NCBI GenBank assembly: GCA_947561395.2
Contig: OX387190.1
Span: 29,258,858-29,322,857, forward strand
Direction: 5' to 3'
DNA length: 64,000 nt
From: Buxus sempervirens
Taxonomy: Eukaryota > Streptophyta > Magnoliopsida > Buxales > Buxaceae
The translations under genes were made by a program, and so were the position numbers. Shown in pieces: positions 24,079 to 36,909 of the stretch. Each line of letters opens with the position of its first letter. Within the stretch, counting starts at the first letter, position 1. The notes under the pieces are model-generated. The model saw only the letters and a list, made by a program, of their open reading frames with translations, made no database searches and had not been told where the DNA came from.

Positions 24079-25889
24079 CAGGGTGCAAGTGCAGTACTGC
24101 ACGTCGTATGTATGTTAGGACACTTCAGAGATGAAAAAAAAAACTGTTTAAAAATTTCTTTAAAAAATGAGAAAGATAAAGTTACCCATATAAATAGATA
24201 AGAGAATATAACATTAGAAGGTTATTTTCAAAAGAAAAATAATATTTAGAACATAAAAAATTTGATATTTTAATATATGAAGGTCAGGTTAAGGACGGGG
24301 TATAGGCGGGTTGGGCTAATCCCAACCTCGGCCCTAACCCGATTTCAGCCTCCCAACCTTAAACCGATTTTAGCCATGTCATATCTTAATCATTATTAGC
24401 AGGTGGGTTATCTATTTAATCGTACGTTACATGATCCATGGCCATACCTCACTGCAAAACACTAACCGTTGGTAGTGATGGTAATCGGACGGGTTCGGGG
24501 TAGCCTTTGGTGAACCCCAAACCCACCTCCATATAGGAGTTTAGCAAGTACCAACCCTTACCTTGCCTTTGCTGTTCCAGTTGGTGTATAAAATGAAAAA
24601 AAAAATGCTTTTTAAAAATAGAATATATATACATTAATAATACATTCATTAATAAAATATATATTTTTATATATAAATAACTGAAATAATATTTAAAAAA
24701 TATTAAAAATAAATATAATAATATATGAAGGTCGGGGTTGGGGAGGGTTGGGCTTAACCCGAACCTATCACTAACCTCGATTTTAGACATACCAAACCCT
24801 AACCATAAAGAGTGGGGCGAGGCAATGTGGGTTACCCGTTTAACTTCATCCCATTCCCATCCCAGGTCCATGAGTAACAGCATCCCACCCTAACAGAGGA
24901 ACCACCTCTCTATCGGGAAAACAGTAACTGTGGGTGAAAGCAACCCTCTAACAGCAAAACACTAACCGTGGATGAAAGCATCCCACTCAACGGAGGGGAA
25001 CCTCCTCTGTCTAAGCAAAACAATAACCCAAAAGCATCCCACTCTAACAGGGAACCTGCAATAATGAATTGCAAGATTTCATCTCGTAAAGGACGGTGGG
25101 TAATGCAGACTTTAGACGATTTCTGTTCAGGGTCAACCATCGAAATTAAGTAGTAGGGAGGCAATTGGAACCTAATTTTCGCCGATGAAGCCTGTGTACA
25201 GAGTCCTAGCAGTCTTACTCCTTGCTGCAACGCCGCCACCTTGATCTTCCACGGTTCCACCCATTTGCTCTGTCACCTGAACTTTGCTTTATTGCTCTTT
25301 TAAATTGATTGATTATAATAATTCCTTAATCTACAAAAAAGCACTTGTGGAATGAGGTTGGGTTTCTAAATATTGCAACAAAAGAAATATGATGATGAAA
25401 GAGCAAAAGATGATGCTCACATTATTTTACGGTATCGACAGCCTGGTTGCTTGCTGTGCTGGGCGATATCAGGTAATTACCCAACAGTTGCTTAGTCATT
25501 TGAACTTTGCCACACCATTGAAGGGGAAAAAGTTCTACTCGCAGTGATGGTTGAATTTCTCTTGAGCACCCCACATGAGTTCCTGAAGAAAAACTCATTA
25601 AGGGCTTTTAAATAAAGGGAAAAAAAATATATAAATATAAAGAAGCTTTCGATCAAGAAATCGCTTTTCTAGTTTTATTTTTAAAAGAAATGTTAAAATG
25701 ATTTCGGCCCATGAATGTATCTCTCAAAGAGACTAATCGTGTAATTGAAAGGATCTCATTCTCTTTCATCTTTTTTCCATGTCAAGTGCTCTATATAGTG
25801 TCAAGGATTTTGGTTTGAAGAGGTATTGGGTTCTTTGAATTAACAGTGTGATTGTTTTTACTTGAAGGAGGAATTCTTGCCAATTTGTG
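24079..25889. other. Repeat-rich intergenic DNA
   Basis: Two blocks (about 24280-24375 and 24480-24830) consist of GGGTTNGGGC/AACCCGA words and look like ends of another hAT-like repeat beginning TAGTGATGG near 24472. From about 24895 to 25060 a ~40-bp unit containing CACTAACCGTGGATGAAAGC is partly repeated three times. No gene was recognised. Confidence 0.4.
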
Positions 25890-27329
25890 ATGGCTTTAAA
25901 GGATGAGAAGGTCATGAGTTGAAGTGATGTTCGTCTTCCAGGAGAAGTCAAGGAGATTCTGATTTCTTTGGCTTCCAGCTGGGGTGATGTCAATGATTCG
26001 AATGCGTTGCAGGTGATCCCACTTAAGGGTGCGAGGACAAATGGGATTTACCAAATAAACTGGCCCATGAAGACAGAAGATATCCCCAGAAAGGTCCTGG
26101 TTCGGATTTATTAAGAGAACAAGTTTAGGTTAGTGGTGGTTACAAAATTTTATTTTCATAATTAATGACGTACTTTGCTGGTTCTACAGAAGTTAAGAAA
26201 GAATTAGACTCAACCAGTGTTTATTTTGGAGGGGAATGTGGAAGAATTGATGGTTGTAGAAAATATAATTCTGCCAATACAATGTTGTTTTATATCATTT
26301 ATGGTTTCCTTTTGTGATGTCCAGACACTATCAGCAGTTGACCTGCATGACCCCGAAATATCTGCTCTGATAGCTGCCAAGATGAGAGAGTTCCATGATC
26401 TTGAAATTCCTGGTCCAAAGAATATTATCCTCTTCGTCAGATTGAGGTATTAATTTGCTTTTGACTGACTTAGTTTATGTATGTTAGTTAATATACTACT
26501 GAGTCTTTTTTTTCCTTCAGAAAATGGCTTGATCAGGCCAAAAGACTCTGCTCTACCTCTCCTCAGGATGCCAAGGCATTTCGCTTAGACACTTTGGAAG
26601 AGGAAATCAATACATTGGAAAAGGAATTATCACATAAGGATCAAGATATTGGGTTCTGCCACAATGATCTTCAATATGGTAACATAACGGTTGATGAAAA
26701 GACAAGATCAATCACTATAATTGTAACCATCCTACTTCATCTATAGTTAATTATATCTATAATCTTCATATATAAGGTTATTATGAAAAAATATCTTCTT
26801 TTGATTTTTGGATTTTCCCTTTTCTCCAATTTTCATGGATCTGTTTTATGTAATAGATGGGCTGCTATACAGGAAAAGAATCTGCCATATAAAATAATCA
26901 GGAAATGATTTTCGTTATGGGAGTAACAATTGGATGGGATGATGAACACACACGCAGCACGTGCATGGACACACACACCTGTATACACTGTCTTGTTTGC
27001 ACAAGAAATTGCCAGTTAGCAGTTATCCCCTTAAGACTCTTACTCTGGTATAAATTTAACATGAAATTCCAGGAATGCAGTTTTCTTTTTCTCCTAACGA
27101 TGGAAACAAATTGCTTCTAACTGACCATGAGATATTTCTGCCGGTTCAACTTACCACAAAAGGGTGTAGGAAATTTAATTTGCTGTAGCAAGCAAATGAG
27201 GAAAATGTGATGATTTGAATTGGGAAAAATGGATTTTGATTGTCTAGGGTGTCTGAGTCCAAAATTGAAACGCTTTTTTAATTGAGCTTGTAAAATGCCC
27301 GCTTGACTAAATAATCTGAGGGGGTGTTT

Positions 27330-27520
27330 GGTGGGCATTATAGAATCTGGATTCTAGTAGAATTCGATTCCATAATCCAAAAGGTGTGTTTGGTTGGGAT
27401 CTTAAGGCCGGATTCTACTATCCAATTGTATAATCAAACCCATAATCACTATCTACTTTTTTGGTGATTATAAGGATTATGGATATTGTTGCTTAAATTT
27501 TCATAATCTGTGATTCTAAA
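27330..27520. repeat. Possible MITE arm
   Basis: GGGGGTGTTTGGTGGG near 27320 and GGTGTGTTTGGTTGGG near 27382 are the sort of start seen in many plant DNA MITEs. The expected opposite inverted end was not found after the A+T block, so the assignment is uncertain. Confidence 0.3.
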
Positions 27521-28560
27521 GATTATGTGTAACATATTATAATAAATAATAACATTATAAGTATTATAATATAATATATTTTGTTATATGATATATAATT
27601 GATAATACAATATTAAATTATATTACATGTAATATAAATATCATTATTATAACAATATTATACATTATTATATTATATATAATAATATATATAATAAATT
27701 ATAAATTTCAATTAATCTACATTATAAATAATAATTATTATTGTAATATATTATTTTAATAACAACAAATTATAATATAACTTATATTACATTATAAATT
27801 TTATTATATTATTATTATAATAATATAATATAATTATAATAAACATATTATTATATCATAAAATATAATAATATTATAAATTTATGATATAATAAATTTA
27901 TTATGATATTATGTTTATAATATCATAATAAATTTTATATATTATAATATATTGTAATAAATTTAATATTATAATATATATATTATTTTTAATATAATAA
28001 TATTCTATAAATTATATTATAGTATTATTATATAATAATCTGAAACATATTAATATATTATATTTTTTAAACAAATTAATATGTTAATATTAATAATATT
28101 ATATTGTTACAATAAAGATATTATATACATATATATTTAATATATAATATTTAATATAATAATATTCAAATTTAATATTATATTAATGTTAACATAATAA
28201 TATATATTAATATATTTAACAAATTTAATTTAATATTATAATATATTATATTTTATTAAATTTAGTTTTACAATAAATTTACTATATGTAATATACATAA
28301 AGTTTGAGTAATAATAAACATAAATTATATTATTATAAAATTAATATTATAATAAGTTATAACATAATTTATGTTATAAATTATAATATAGTTTATATTA
28401 TAATATACATAATATTTTATTATTATATTATTATAATATTATAATATTATATTATAAATTATAATACTATTATAACTATTATATAATATTTATAACATCA
28501 TATAATATTATAATAATAATAATATATAATATATTTTATTATATTATATTTTTTTTATAA
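27520..28560. repeat. ~1 kb nearly pure A+T block
   Basis: This is a cryptically simple TATAAT/ATTATA sequence with almost no G or C, inside the choline-kinase intron. It has many short overlapping palindromes but no fixed repeat unit. It could arise by slippage from a MITE core. Confidence 0.95.
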
Positions 28561-28683
28561 AATCTCAATAAAAAACTCCAAATTTAATAACAAAGGGAAA
28601 CAGATTTGTAACTTTAAAATACTCCCTGTTTTGCAGGATTATGAGTATGCAGGCTCCAATCCTGTTGCAGATGATACCGCAAA

Positions 28684-30843
28684 GGACTCGGATCCTCTAC
28701 GGTGGGACTCGTAACGGATTCCAACCCGTAACCAATTGATGGACGACACGTCAGCAAAATTGCAGTACCAGCCGTGTCAGCAAACGAAATCAGAGAAACG
28801 GGACCGTGTTTAACGTTTAACGCGAATATTCATTTTTTATTAGGACGCAACAGTGGATGTGCATCGACTGCCGCGCCCTCTCCTCGCAATCGAGGAACAC
28901 GTTTTCATCCCTTCCAATACGGCCTCCTTCCCTAGCTTATCCTTTGCTTCTATCCCTCTAACCAGCCTCTTCTATTTGAGATTTTGAAAAACAGGTGACA
29001 TCTCTTTCCTGCATAAGATTACTGCTACTTTCATTTGATGAAGAAAGTAGCAGCTATCTCGATTTATTCCTTTCAAAGTATATCCGATTGTGGATGATAT
29101 CCAGCCCGATTGCCATCCCGACTGATCAGTATATCCAGCTTGAAGATATTGACACTTCTGGTTCAACAAGGATAGCATATGATTGCATGAAATTGAAGCA
29201 AGCTTTGATGATGTCAGAGAAAAAAAAAATGCTTTCTCATTACAATACACTTGCTTGTATAGGCGACGAAAGAATCTTTTTTTAAGAATTCTCCTCATTG
29301 TGGATGATATCAATATCACAGATAGCAATGCCCCTACTGCCAGTATGAAATCAAAAGAGCACTAACAAAAGCAATAATTTTAAAAATTTTGTTATCCTTA
29401 ACTTCAAACATTATTTCCTCAAGGTAATAAGGACAAAATTTGAAAATTTACCAAGCGTCATATGATTACTGAAAACCTGAAGAATCATTACAGCAGCAAA
29501 AATTTGGATGGAACATTCAACAAAATAAGCTAATCCATATCAACAGATCCTTCTTCTGTCAAGATAAATTTGTGGACAATCCAAAAACCCAGCCATGCTC
29601 CAACAAGAACAAAGCAAACAAGTAGAAAGATACCCAACTACAATTACATTTTGAACAACAATCAATGTCAGTGATTACCAATATTTTCCTTCAAAATGTT
29701 ATTTACAATTATGAACAGCATCCCAGCCGTAGGTAGGGGCAGCCCATGAACTCTGAGAACAAACGTATCGGTTCCTACTCAATGCACCATCAGCAGGAAC
29801 TGATTCATGAAAATAAGATGCCCACTAAAACACTTGCAAAACTTGTTCCTCTCCGCACGTCAAAACAAACATCTTTTGGTCTTTACGGTTGTAGAGAAAC
29901 ATTGAGACAAGGAGGGTGCAAGAAGAAGAAGAATTCTTTCGTGTTTCAGAGCCTTGGGAATTTTCTAGCATCGAACAAATCTTCAAATCTCCATTAAAGG
30001 TGTATCTCAGGCGAAATCATCCAGTAGCAATTTCAATCCTGAATGAAATTTCTCCAGCGGCAGTAATAACTCCAGAAGGTATGGAATCCGTTTCTTTGCC
30101 TCTAATTTCATCCACGCACCATTATCTGCTTTATTTGAGTATTCTCGTATTCTTCGGACGAGCCCAAGTCACCAGGAAACAGAGGAACTTATCGGTGGAG
30201 ATGTTAGCGCTGGCAATTTCCCTTCAGAAATATGTTCGCACTTTTGATTGTTAATAATCTCTTCATTCTCCATCAATTTCTCTGTAATTGAACGCTCGAC
30301 TTCAAGAGAAGAGTGAGGAACTTGCGAGGCCTCGCCATTTGCCACCCCAACCACGACTGCCTCTTCCGGACGGCAGACGAGAGATAGGGAAGCTGCGAAT
30401 CGTCAATTTCAGAAATCGTTTCGGATTGTAGTGAGTTCGGAACCTCTTCGGTCTCGGCCAAAAGACTATCAAGGAAACTAAAAGCAGAAACCAAAAGCCT
30501 TCGCCGTCGATCACAGAGTACTAGGTTCCTGCCATCGAAACATCTGAAACCCACATCCTCATCTTCCTTCTTATTCTTTCGGTAAGGCCTGAGAGAGGAA
30601 CAGAGGTTAGGAAAGGAGGTCGCCTGAGAGGGGAACAGAGGTGCGGCAGTCGAGGCGCAGCCATCGACTGTCGCGTCCTAACGAAAAAAGAATATTCACG
30701 GTAAACATTAAACGCCGTCCCGTTTTTATTTCGTTTGCTGACATGGCTGGCACTGCAATTCACTGCAATTTTGTTAACGTGCCATCCAACGATTGATTAC
30801 GGGTTGAGTCCGTTACGAGTCCGACCGTAGATGATCCAAGTCC
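28684..30843. mobile_element. Non-autonomous MULE in choline kinase exon
   Basis: The inverted ends start GGACTCGGATCCTCTACGG (left) and GGACTTGGATCATCTACGG (right, reverse complement) and stay similar for about 150-180 bp. The 9-bp target duplication is TACCGCAAA (28675-28683) and TACTGCAAA (30844-30852), one mismatch. Removing the 2160-bp element and one 9-mer joins GSNPVADDT to ANHFCEMV in frame. There is no transposase inside. Confidence 0.95.
30273..30554 (-). other. Open frame in MULE interior, possible captured exon
   Basis: A 93-codon minus-strand frame includes SFLDSLLAETEEVPNSLQSE and ends GWQMARPRKF... Composition is more protein-like than its surroundings, but no family was recognised. 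It sits just inside the right inverted end, where Pack-MULEs often carry captured exons. A possible exon only. Confidence 0.3.
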
Positions 30844-31049
30844 TACTGCAAATCATTTCTGTGAGATGGTTGCATGCTATCATTCTGAGACACCTAATTA
30901 CCCCATTAAGACTGCTTATTTCTATGTGCTGCCTATGCTGTCATTTTTTGGAATCCATACAATGTCTCATTGTTTGCTGTTTTCTCCTGCTATGGAAACA
31001 GGTCTGGAGGAGCTGCGAAGATTTGTTCACCCATATCTGAGTTCTTCAG

Positions 31050-31836
31050 GTTGGTCGATTAGTTTTCAATTCACTATCTCGTTATGCGACAGAGGATACA
31101 GATTTATACTTGCTTTAAAGTTTCAACTTATTAGGAATAATATGCTCATGCAGATTTATACTCGAATTTATACTTGGAGCTGTGCGTTTATTATTGGCTG
31201 AGGTGAATAAGCATAACTACTGGCCTTACATATGCTTGACTAGGGGCATACTGTGTGACCTCATAGTATACAAATTCGAGTTGGAAGATCAATCACCTTG
31301 TGTTGGGTCTGCTGTCTGGCCTTTATTTCTGGTTGTTCTGGGTTTCTTCTGAACAGAGACATAAAAAAATAAATATAGGCATCTTGACTAGGAGCATACA
31401 CCCGACCTCGAAATAATTTTAATTCAGTGAGAAAATATTATTCACTTTTATTGGCTCTTCTGCTAGGAGTCCCTGAATACCTTCTAGTGCAAACTATAAA
31501 ACCATTCTTGTCTTTTTTCTCTTGTCTGCGCTTTATTGGAAAGATTCAAAGAGCAATTTCTTTCCTTCTTAGTTCTTACTAATTTTCTTCGTCAGTTGAG
31601 CTTGTGTGCTTGTGGTGGAACATGTGGAGTTCTGGTATGAACAGAGGACCCAGTAAGAGTCAATTAAGGCTCGTTCAAGAGGATTTCAAACTTATTAATT
31701 TGGCTGGCTCTAGAAGTTGTTCTGAGTCTTCAGACCACGTAAGAATTATTACAAATATTATCATCGTCCTCCTCGTCTCCATTGCACCGTGTGGATACAA
31801 CAACAGACGCATTAATTCGTTCTTACAGTTGCAGAC
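31050..31836 (+). promoter_or_regulatory. RLK2 upstream region and leader
   Basis: From about 31500 the sequence matches the leaders of RLK1 and RLK3. Before that it is unrelated to their upstream DNA and follows the choline-kinase pseudogene. RLK2 therefore sits behind a different distal promoter than its sisters. The upstream ORF 31604-31840 overlaps the RLK2 start codon. Confidence 0.5.
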
Positions 31837-33371
31837 ATGAGTTTGTCACTGTTATTTTGTTCAATCGCCGTTCTTCTCATCTCCTACACGAGTTTTGGAT
31901 CTTTCAATCTTGTCACGGCAGCCACCACCTTTTCTGGGAACGAGACCGATCGGTTGGCTCTAATGGCGTTCAAGGCTCAGATACAGGGTGATCCTTTCCG
32001 ATTTCTGAGCTCCTGGAATGATTCTCTGCATTTTTGTCAATGGCGGGTTGTTACATGCTCTCCTCGTCATCAAAGGGTCACCTCATTAACTCTATATTCA
32101 TTGCGTCTCGTGGGGACGATATCTCCTTTCTTAGGAAATCTCAGCTTCCTGAAGGAGCTCGTACTCACAAACAACAGCTTCCATGGCCAAATACCTCAAG
32201 AACTCGGCGGTTTGTTCAGGCTAAAAACATTATTGTTCGGAATTAACTCGTTAGAAGGACAAATCCCTACAAACTTGTCCCGCTGTTCAAATCTCAAGGA
32301 ACTCAATTTGGCTGCGAATAAGCTCGTCGGAAAGATCTCAGTCGAGCTAGGGCACTTGTCAAAGCTTGAGAAACTTTATCTTCAGAGAAACAATCTGATA
32401 GGTGAGATCCCACCTTCTCTTTCCAACATTTCTTCTCTGCAAATGATTTCTCTCGCAGTGAATAATCTCGAGGGGAGCATTCCAGACTTTATAGGGAGGT
32501 TCAGAAGCTTAAGGAATCTTAGCATCGGTGAAAATAAATTCTCTGGTACGGTCCCTCATTCAATCTGCAACCTGACTTCTATTGTAGAAATCAATCTTAA
32601 TCAAAACCAACTTCATGGGAGTCTTCCTCATGATCTAGGCCTCACTCTTCCCAATCTTCGAGGCCTCTACATTGCTATAAACCAGTTTTCAGGATCTGTT
32701 CCACTCTCATTATCAAATGCTTCAGCACTTGCACAAATCGATATACCAGAGAATAATTTCATGGGGAAAGTTTCTGTGAATTTCGGAAGGTTGGAGAATC
32801 TCAATTGGCTAAACATGGATTCTAATCTTTTGGGCACTGGAGGAGCAGATGATCTTGATTTCATCAGTCCTTTAACGAATTGCAGTAAATTATCACTGTT
32901 GGCGATATCTCGCAACCATTTTGGCGGGGCATTTCCAGCTTCCATAACCAACTTGACAACCCAACTCAAACGTTTAGTGATGGGACAAAACCAGATCCAT
33001 GGAAGCATTCCAGAAGGAATATGGAAACTTGTTAACTTAGAGCTGTTAGGCATGGAATTGAATCAATTGACGGGTAGTATCCCATTTTCAATTGGGAAGC
33101 TTCAAAAGCTACAATTTTTGACTTTGTTGATGAACAAGTTTTCAGGGAAGATTCCATCCTCTCTAGGAAATCTTACGATAATCACTATAATCAGTTTAAG
33201 CCACAACAATTTAGAAGGCAGCATACCTAGAAGCCTTAACAGGGATTGTCGATATTTGTATTATTTGGATCTCAGTGCAAATAATCTTAGTGGTACAATA
33301 CCTCAAGAAGTTCTGAGCATTCCCTCTTTATCCCGCCACCTGGGCCTATCTTACAACTCCTTTAATGGCTC
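31837..33371 (+). pseudogene. LRR receptor-like kinase RLK2, 5' part
   Basis: This encodes the signal peptide, the LRRNT domain (FCQWRVVTC) and most LRRs, up to SYNSFNG, in perfect register with RLK3 (33371 corresponds to 57830). The large MULE then interrupts the reading frame; the chimeric frame runs on into the element and stops at 33507. The remainder of the gene resumes at 48315. Alone this half could at most give a secreted LRR protein with a short transposon-coded tail. Confidence 0.92.
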
Positions 33372-33438
33372 GGACGATTTCCTCTACGGCCGATTTCTCT
33401 ACGGTCGATTTACGGCGTCAATCCATTTAAGACGCGTG

Positions 33439-33477
33439 GATAAGAAGGTCTCGTGCGGCTCACGAGACCTTCTTATC
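33439..33477. repeat. Left-end hairpin of the MULE
   Basis: A 17-bp perfect stem (GATAAGAAGGTCTCGTG and its complement) with a 5-base loop, about 65 bp inside the left terminus. A twin with one wobble pair lies at the right end (48205-48243). Confidence 0.95.
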
Positions 33478-33911
33478 ATTTTTAACCTGGTTCATGGGTC
33501 GACCTAGACGAACCGGTTTTCATGACCCAACCGACCATCTGGTTCGTCCAAAGGAAAATGAGGGAGGACGATGGCGACTGAGAGCTCGCGGGGATTTTCA
33601 ACTTTTACCAAAAAATATTTGCCGCCAATCATTTCGTTTACACCTTTGGTTGGATGCAACGAAACAGTGGAGCAACCCATTTCCTCTACTCTTTCGTTGC
33701 GACTTCATTGTGGATTGGTAGGAGATTTGAAGTGGTGTCTGTTGATGCACATCTAATTTCAATCGGGATGACGATTTCTAAGCCTTCTTCTACCTCTGCG
33801 TCTTTTGCAAATCGTGGTAAGTTCATCCTCTGCTACTCGTTTTCCCTTGTTCATTTTGTTTTATTTTATTCTTGAACCCACGTTTCACATCGAAACCAAT
33901 TTTGTTCAGAT

Positions 33912-36731
33912 ATGGAAAATGGGAGTCAAATGATGTCTGAGCCAATAAATGGCATTGCAGACATCAACGCTCATTTGGTTGACCAATGTGACGTTATACA
34001 ATTGAGCAGTGAAAGTGAGTTGATACCGATGGTTGGCATGGTTTTTGCCACTGAAGAGGACGGTTTTAGATTTTATAAGGAATATGCCAGAAGCACTGGG
34101 TTTGGTATTAGAAGAGATACGGTTCACAGAAGAAAAGATACGGGGGTCATTTTTGATAGAATTTTTTGCTGTTCAAGAGAAGGTCATCGACAATATGATA
34201 AAAGAGATACGGAAGTTCAAAAGCACCGTGCTGAGACCAGGATTGGTTGTATGGCACGATTGAGGATTTTGATGAATGGCGAGGGAAAATTTGTGGTGTC
34301 GCAATTTGAACCAAAGCATAATCATCAGTTACTTTTGCCTAAGATGGCTCATATGTTAAGATCTCATAGGCAAGTAAGTGAGATCCAGGCTACGGAAATC
34401 GATTTAGCAGATAAAACAGGAATTGCTCCGAAAGCAATTGTAGAACTTATGCAAAGAGAAGCTGGGGGTGTTGATACTCTTGGATTTATGCATGCGGATT
34501 GTCAAAACTATTTGCGTTCGAAACGCACGACTGCCATAGAAGCTGGGCAGGCAGGGGCCTTGATTCAATATTTTGTTAAGAGGCAGGTAGAGGATCAATC
34601 ATTTTTCTATTCTATTGAGCTCGACACCGAAGATCTGATAACAAGTCTTTTTTGGGCGGATGGAGGAATGATAGAGGATTATAAGGCTTTCGGTGACGTT
34701 GTATGTTTCGATACAACGTATAAGACGAATAAGGAAGGCCGTATTTTTGGATTATTTGTTGGGGTAAATCATCATAGACAAAGTATTGTCTTTGGAGCAG
34801 CCTTACTTTATGATGAAACAATACCGACGTTTTGCTGGCTCTTCAAAACATTTGTTACAGCTATGTCTGGGAAAGAACCAAGAACACTTCTCACTGATCA
34901 TGATCAAGCAATGACAAGTGCAATTGCTTGTGTATTACCAAGAACGTATCATCGTTTTTGTGTGTGGCACATGTTTCAGAACGCGGCAAAACATCTAAGT
35001 GATGTGTTTAATCGTGAGAAATCTTTTGCAAATGAATTTTCACGATGTGTGTACGAGTATGAGAATGAAGATGAGTTTGTGGATGCGTGGAATGCGATGA
35101 TTACCAAATATAATCTGTCTGACAATAGTTGGTTGCAGGCAAGATTTGATGAGAGAGAGAAATGGTCATTGGCATACGGTAGGAATACGTTTTCTGCTGA
35201 GATGAGCACCACACAAAGGTCTGAAAGCATGAATGCAAACTTGAAGAAGCATTTGCAAAGTCAGAAAGAATTTATGCGGTTCCTGTGGCATTTTGACAGA
35301 CTACTAGAGGATAGAAGGTATGAGGAGTTGAAAGCAGATTGCAAAATGCTTACTACTGTTCCAGTTATTGAGGCTCCAAGTATGATGTTAGATGGTGTCA
35401 AGATGATATACACAATGTCAATTTTTGAGAAGGTTAAGAAAGAGGCATACAATGTCATGAACTGTGTCCCCTGCAAATGCGGTGAGATTGGCACACTTTC
35501 AGAGTATAAGGTTGTTAATAATCTTGAGCGTGGGCGTAGAGAGCACACAGTTACATTTGAATCTTCGACTGTCACCGTCAAGTATAGTTGCAAGAAATAT
35601 GAGTACGCGGGAATACTGTGTTGCCATGTCCTTATTGTGTTGCTAGTAAATGGAATCACACATATCCCAAAGCATTACATCATGAAGCGATGGACAAGGG
35701 ATGCGAAGAACTTGGATATTTTGCCACGAACCGAGGGATCAATGGAGGAGAATGATCCTAAAGTCGAAACAACCAAAAGATACAAAGATCTATGTTATAT
35801 GTATATGCAGATTATAAAGCAAGCTGCACAATACCGGGAGTCGTATGAGCATGCTGTGGAATTGGCAAATAAGTTAAAAGACGGCGTCCGTACAATTGCA
35901 ATTGGCAAAACATTGGAAAATCAATCTCAAAACCATCCCACCGCAACATATAGTACAGCCGGCTCCCAAAATACAGCGGCTGACTACGTTGTAGGCGGCA
36001 CTGAGGGAGTAAGCACGGGCGGTGCTACTGACAATCATACTTCTAATGACGGAGCTTTGATAGAAGATGTACTTTCTAAAGTGAAAGGTATTCGGAAGAA
36101 GCATAAGGGTGGTCGTGCAGGAACAAGTGTGCGTCGAATTCCAGGAGCACTCAATAAAGCCATCAGGAAGAGATCCAAAAGATCAGAATATGCTGGGAGC
36201 CCGTTGCATATAAATGCTATCAAACAGAACCATAAAAGCGGAACAAAGGGTAAACGTTCGAACTTTGAAGTTGGTACCTGTTCCAATGCAACTCCTATTG
36301 TCAATCATACTGTTCCATCGGCTCCATTTGGAAATGAGCTATTGATGATCCCATCCGATGTGCATTTGAATCCATATACTCTTTGCATTCAGGTATTTGC
36401 TGTCTTTAATTTTTGATTCACTTTCTACAACTGTGGCGGATTATTTATGTTGGATAGTTTGTGCGTTGTACAGCAACCGTTACGATATACGCGTGGGGTA
36501 GAAAGTAGTGTGGATGAACACACTAATGGCTCGACACCAAGCACGTATGACTCATCTCAATGCAGCCGGGATTCTCTTCGTCAATGTGATCAACCTTTTA
36601 CTCAATTGTTGCAGGTGCGAATACTATAAGTTGTTGAGTTTTTTTCATAATATCACATGTATTTAACGCAACACTTTTTTCTTCAGACGTATTTATCTCC
36701 TGTTGGATCTCAACCATATAGAAACGTTTGA
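33912..36731 (+). CDS. FAR1-domain MULE transposase (FRS/MURA-like)
   Basis: Exons are 33912-36392, 36474-36614 and 36687-36731, with GT-AG junctions that keep frame, giving about 888 aa. A 5' UTR exon may end at the donor near 33817; TTCAG precedes the ATG. The FAR1-type DNA-binding domain (about residues 45-140) has GFRFYKEYARSTGFGIRR, CCSREGH and HNHQ. The MULE transposase core (about 262-355) has FDTTYKTN with Asp about 267, LLTDHDQAM with Asp about 329, and FCVWHMFQN. The SWIM-like zinc finger reads YSCKKYEYAG...CCHVL: the usual first Cys is Tyr (about residue 558). The tail is basic. It would bind the inverted ends and cut DNA. No stops; the frame is open, so the element may have been autonomous recently. 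Confidence 0.88.
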
Positions 36732-36909
36732 AGGTCGCAAACAGGTAATTGAATTGTTTTATTAGAAATTATTTCACGTGCAAATTGTTTAATCTATATT
36801 TTAAACTAAAGGAATGCTTGCTAACTTATTGATCCAGAAAACATGATTTGTTCCCAATGCACAGTGTCTAATCTATATTTTGAACATGATTTTGTTATAT
36901 TGCATTTAG

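Larger units (their letters stand above)
3738..24080 (+). repeat. Segmental duplication unit, copy 1
   Basis: This unit runs from the RLK0 tail through a gypsy remnant, a leader and RLK1 into its 3' flank. It matches about 49770-60595 in the same order and orientation. Differences beyond point changes are discrete insertions: a hAT (7775-11064), a hAT-like element (12263-14083), a solo LTR (16070-16848) and a Helitron (19251-23573) here, and a dimeric MITE (53440-53685) plus leader expansion in the other copy. Without insertions each unit is about 10-11 kb. Confidence 0.88.
25890..31049 (+). pseudogene. Choline/ethanolamine kinase pseudogene, split by a MULE
   Basis: Exon pieces in order match plant choline kinase, the first enzyme of the CDP-choline pathway. 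About 25890-26114 has [20 protein letters not shown] and [19 protein letters not shown], with TGA as codon 11 and a stop after RIY. About 26210-26444 has [20 protein letters not shown] and REFHDL. About 26520-26724 has [18 protein letters not shown] and the catalytic Brenner motif [12 protein letters not shown], then SITII and a GT donor. Next come DYEYAGSNPV (28637-28683), the MULE, HFCEMVACYHSETP (30853 on), and GLEELRRFVHPYLSSSG (about 31002-31049). The DYEYAG aspartate of the metal site and the Brenner motif remain, but stops, a lost middle segment, the MULE and a missing C terminus make it dead. Confidence 0.88.

Noticed and set aside
29746-30254. Plus-strand frames in the smaller MULE
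   Set aside because: Short, overlapping and domain-free; not distinguishable from random captured DNA.
33494-33875. Plus-strand frames before the MULE transposase
   Set aside because: Several overlapping short frames with no domain; better explained as a 5' UTR exon with a donor near 33817.
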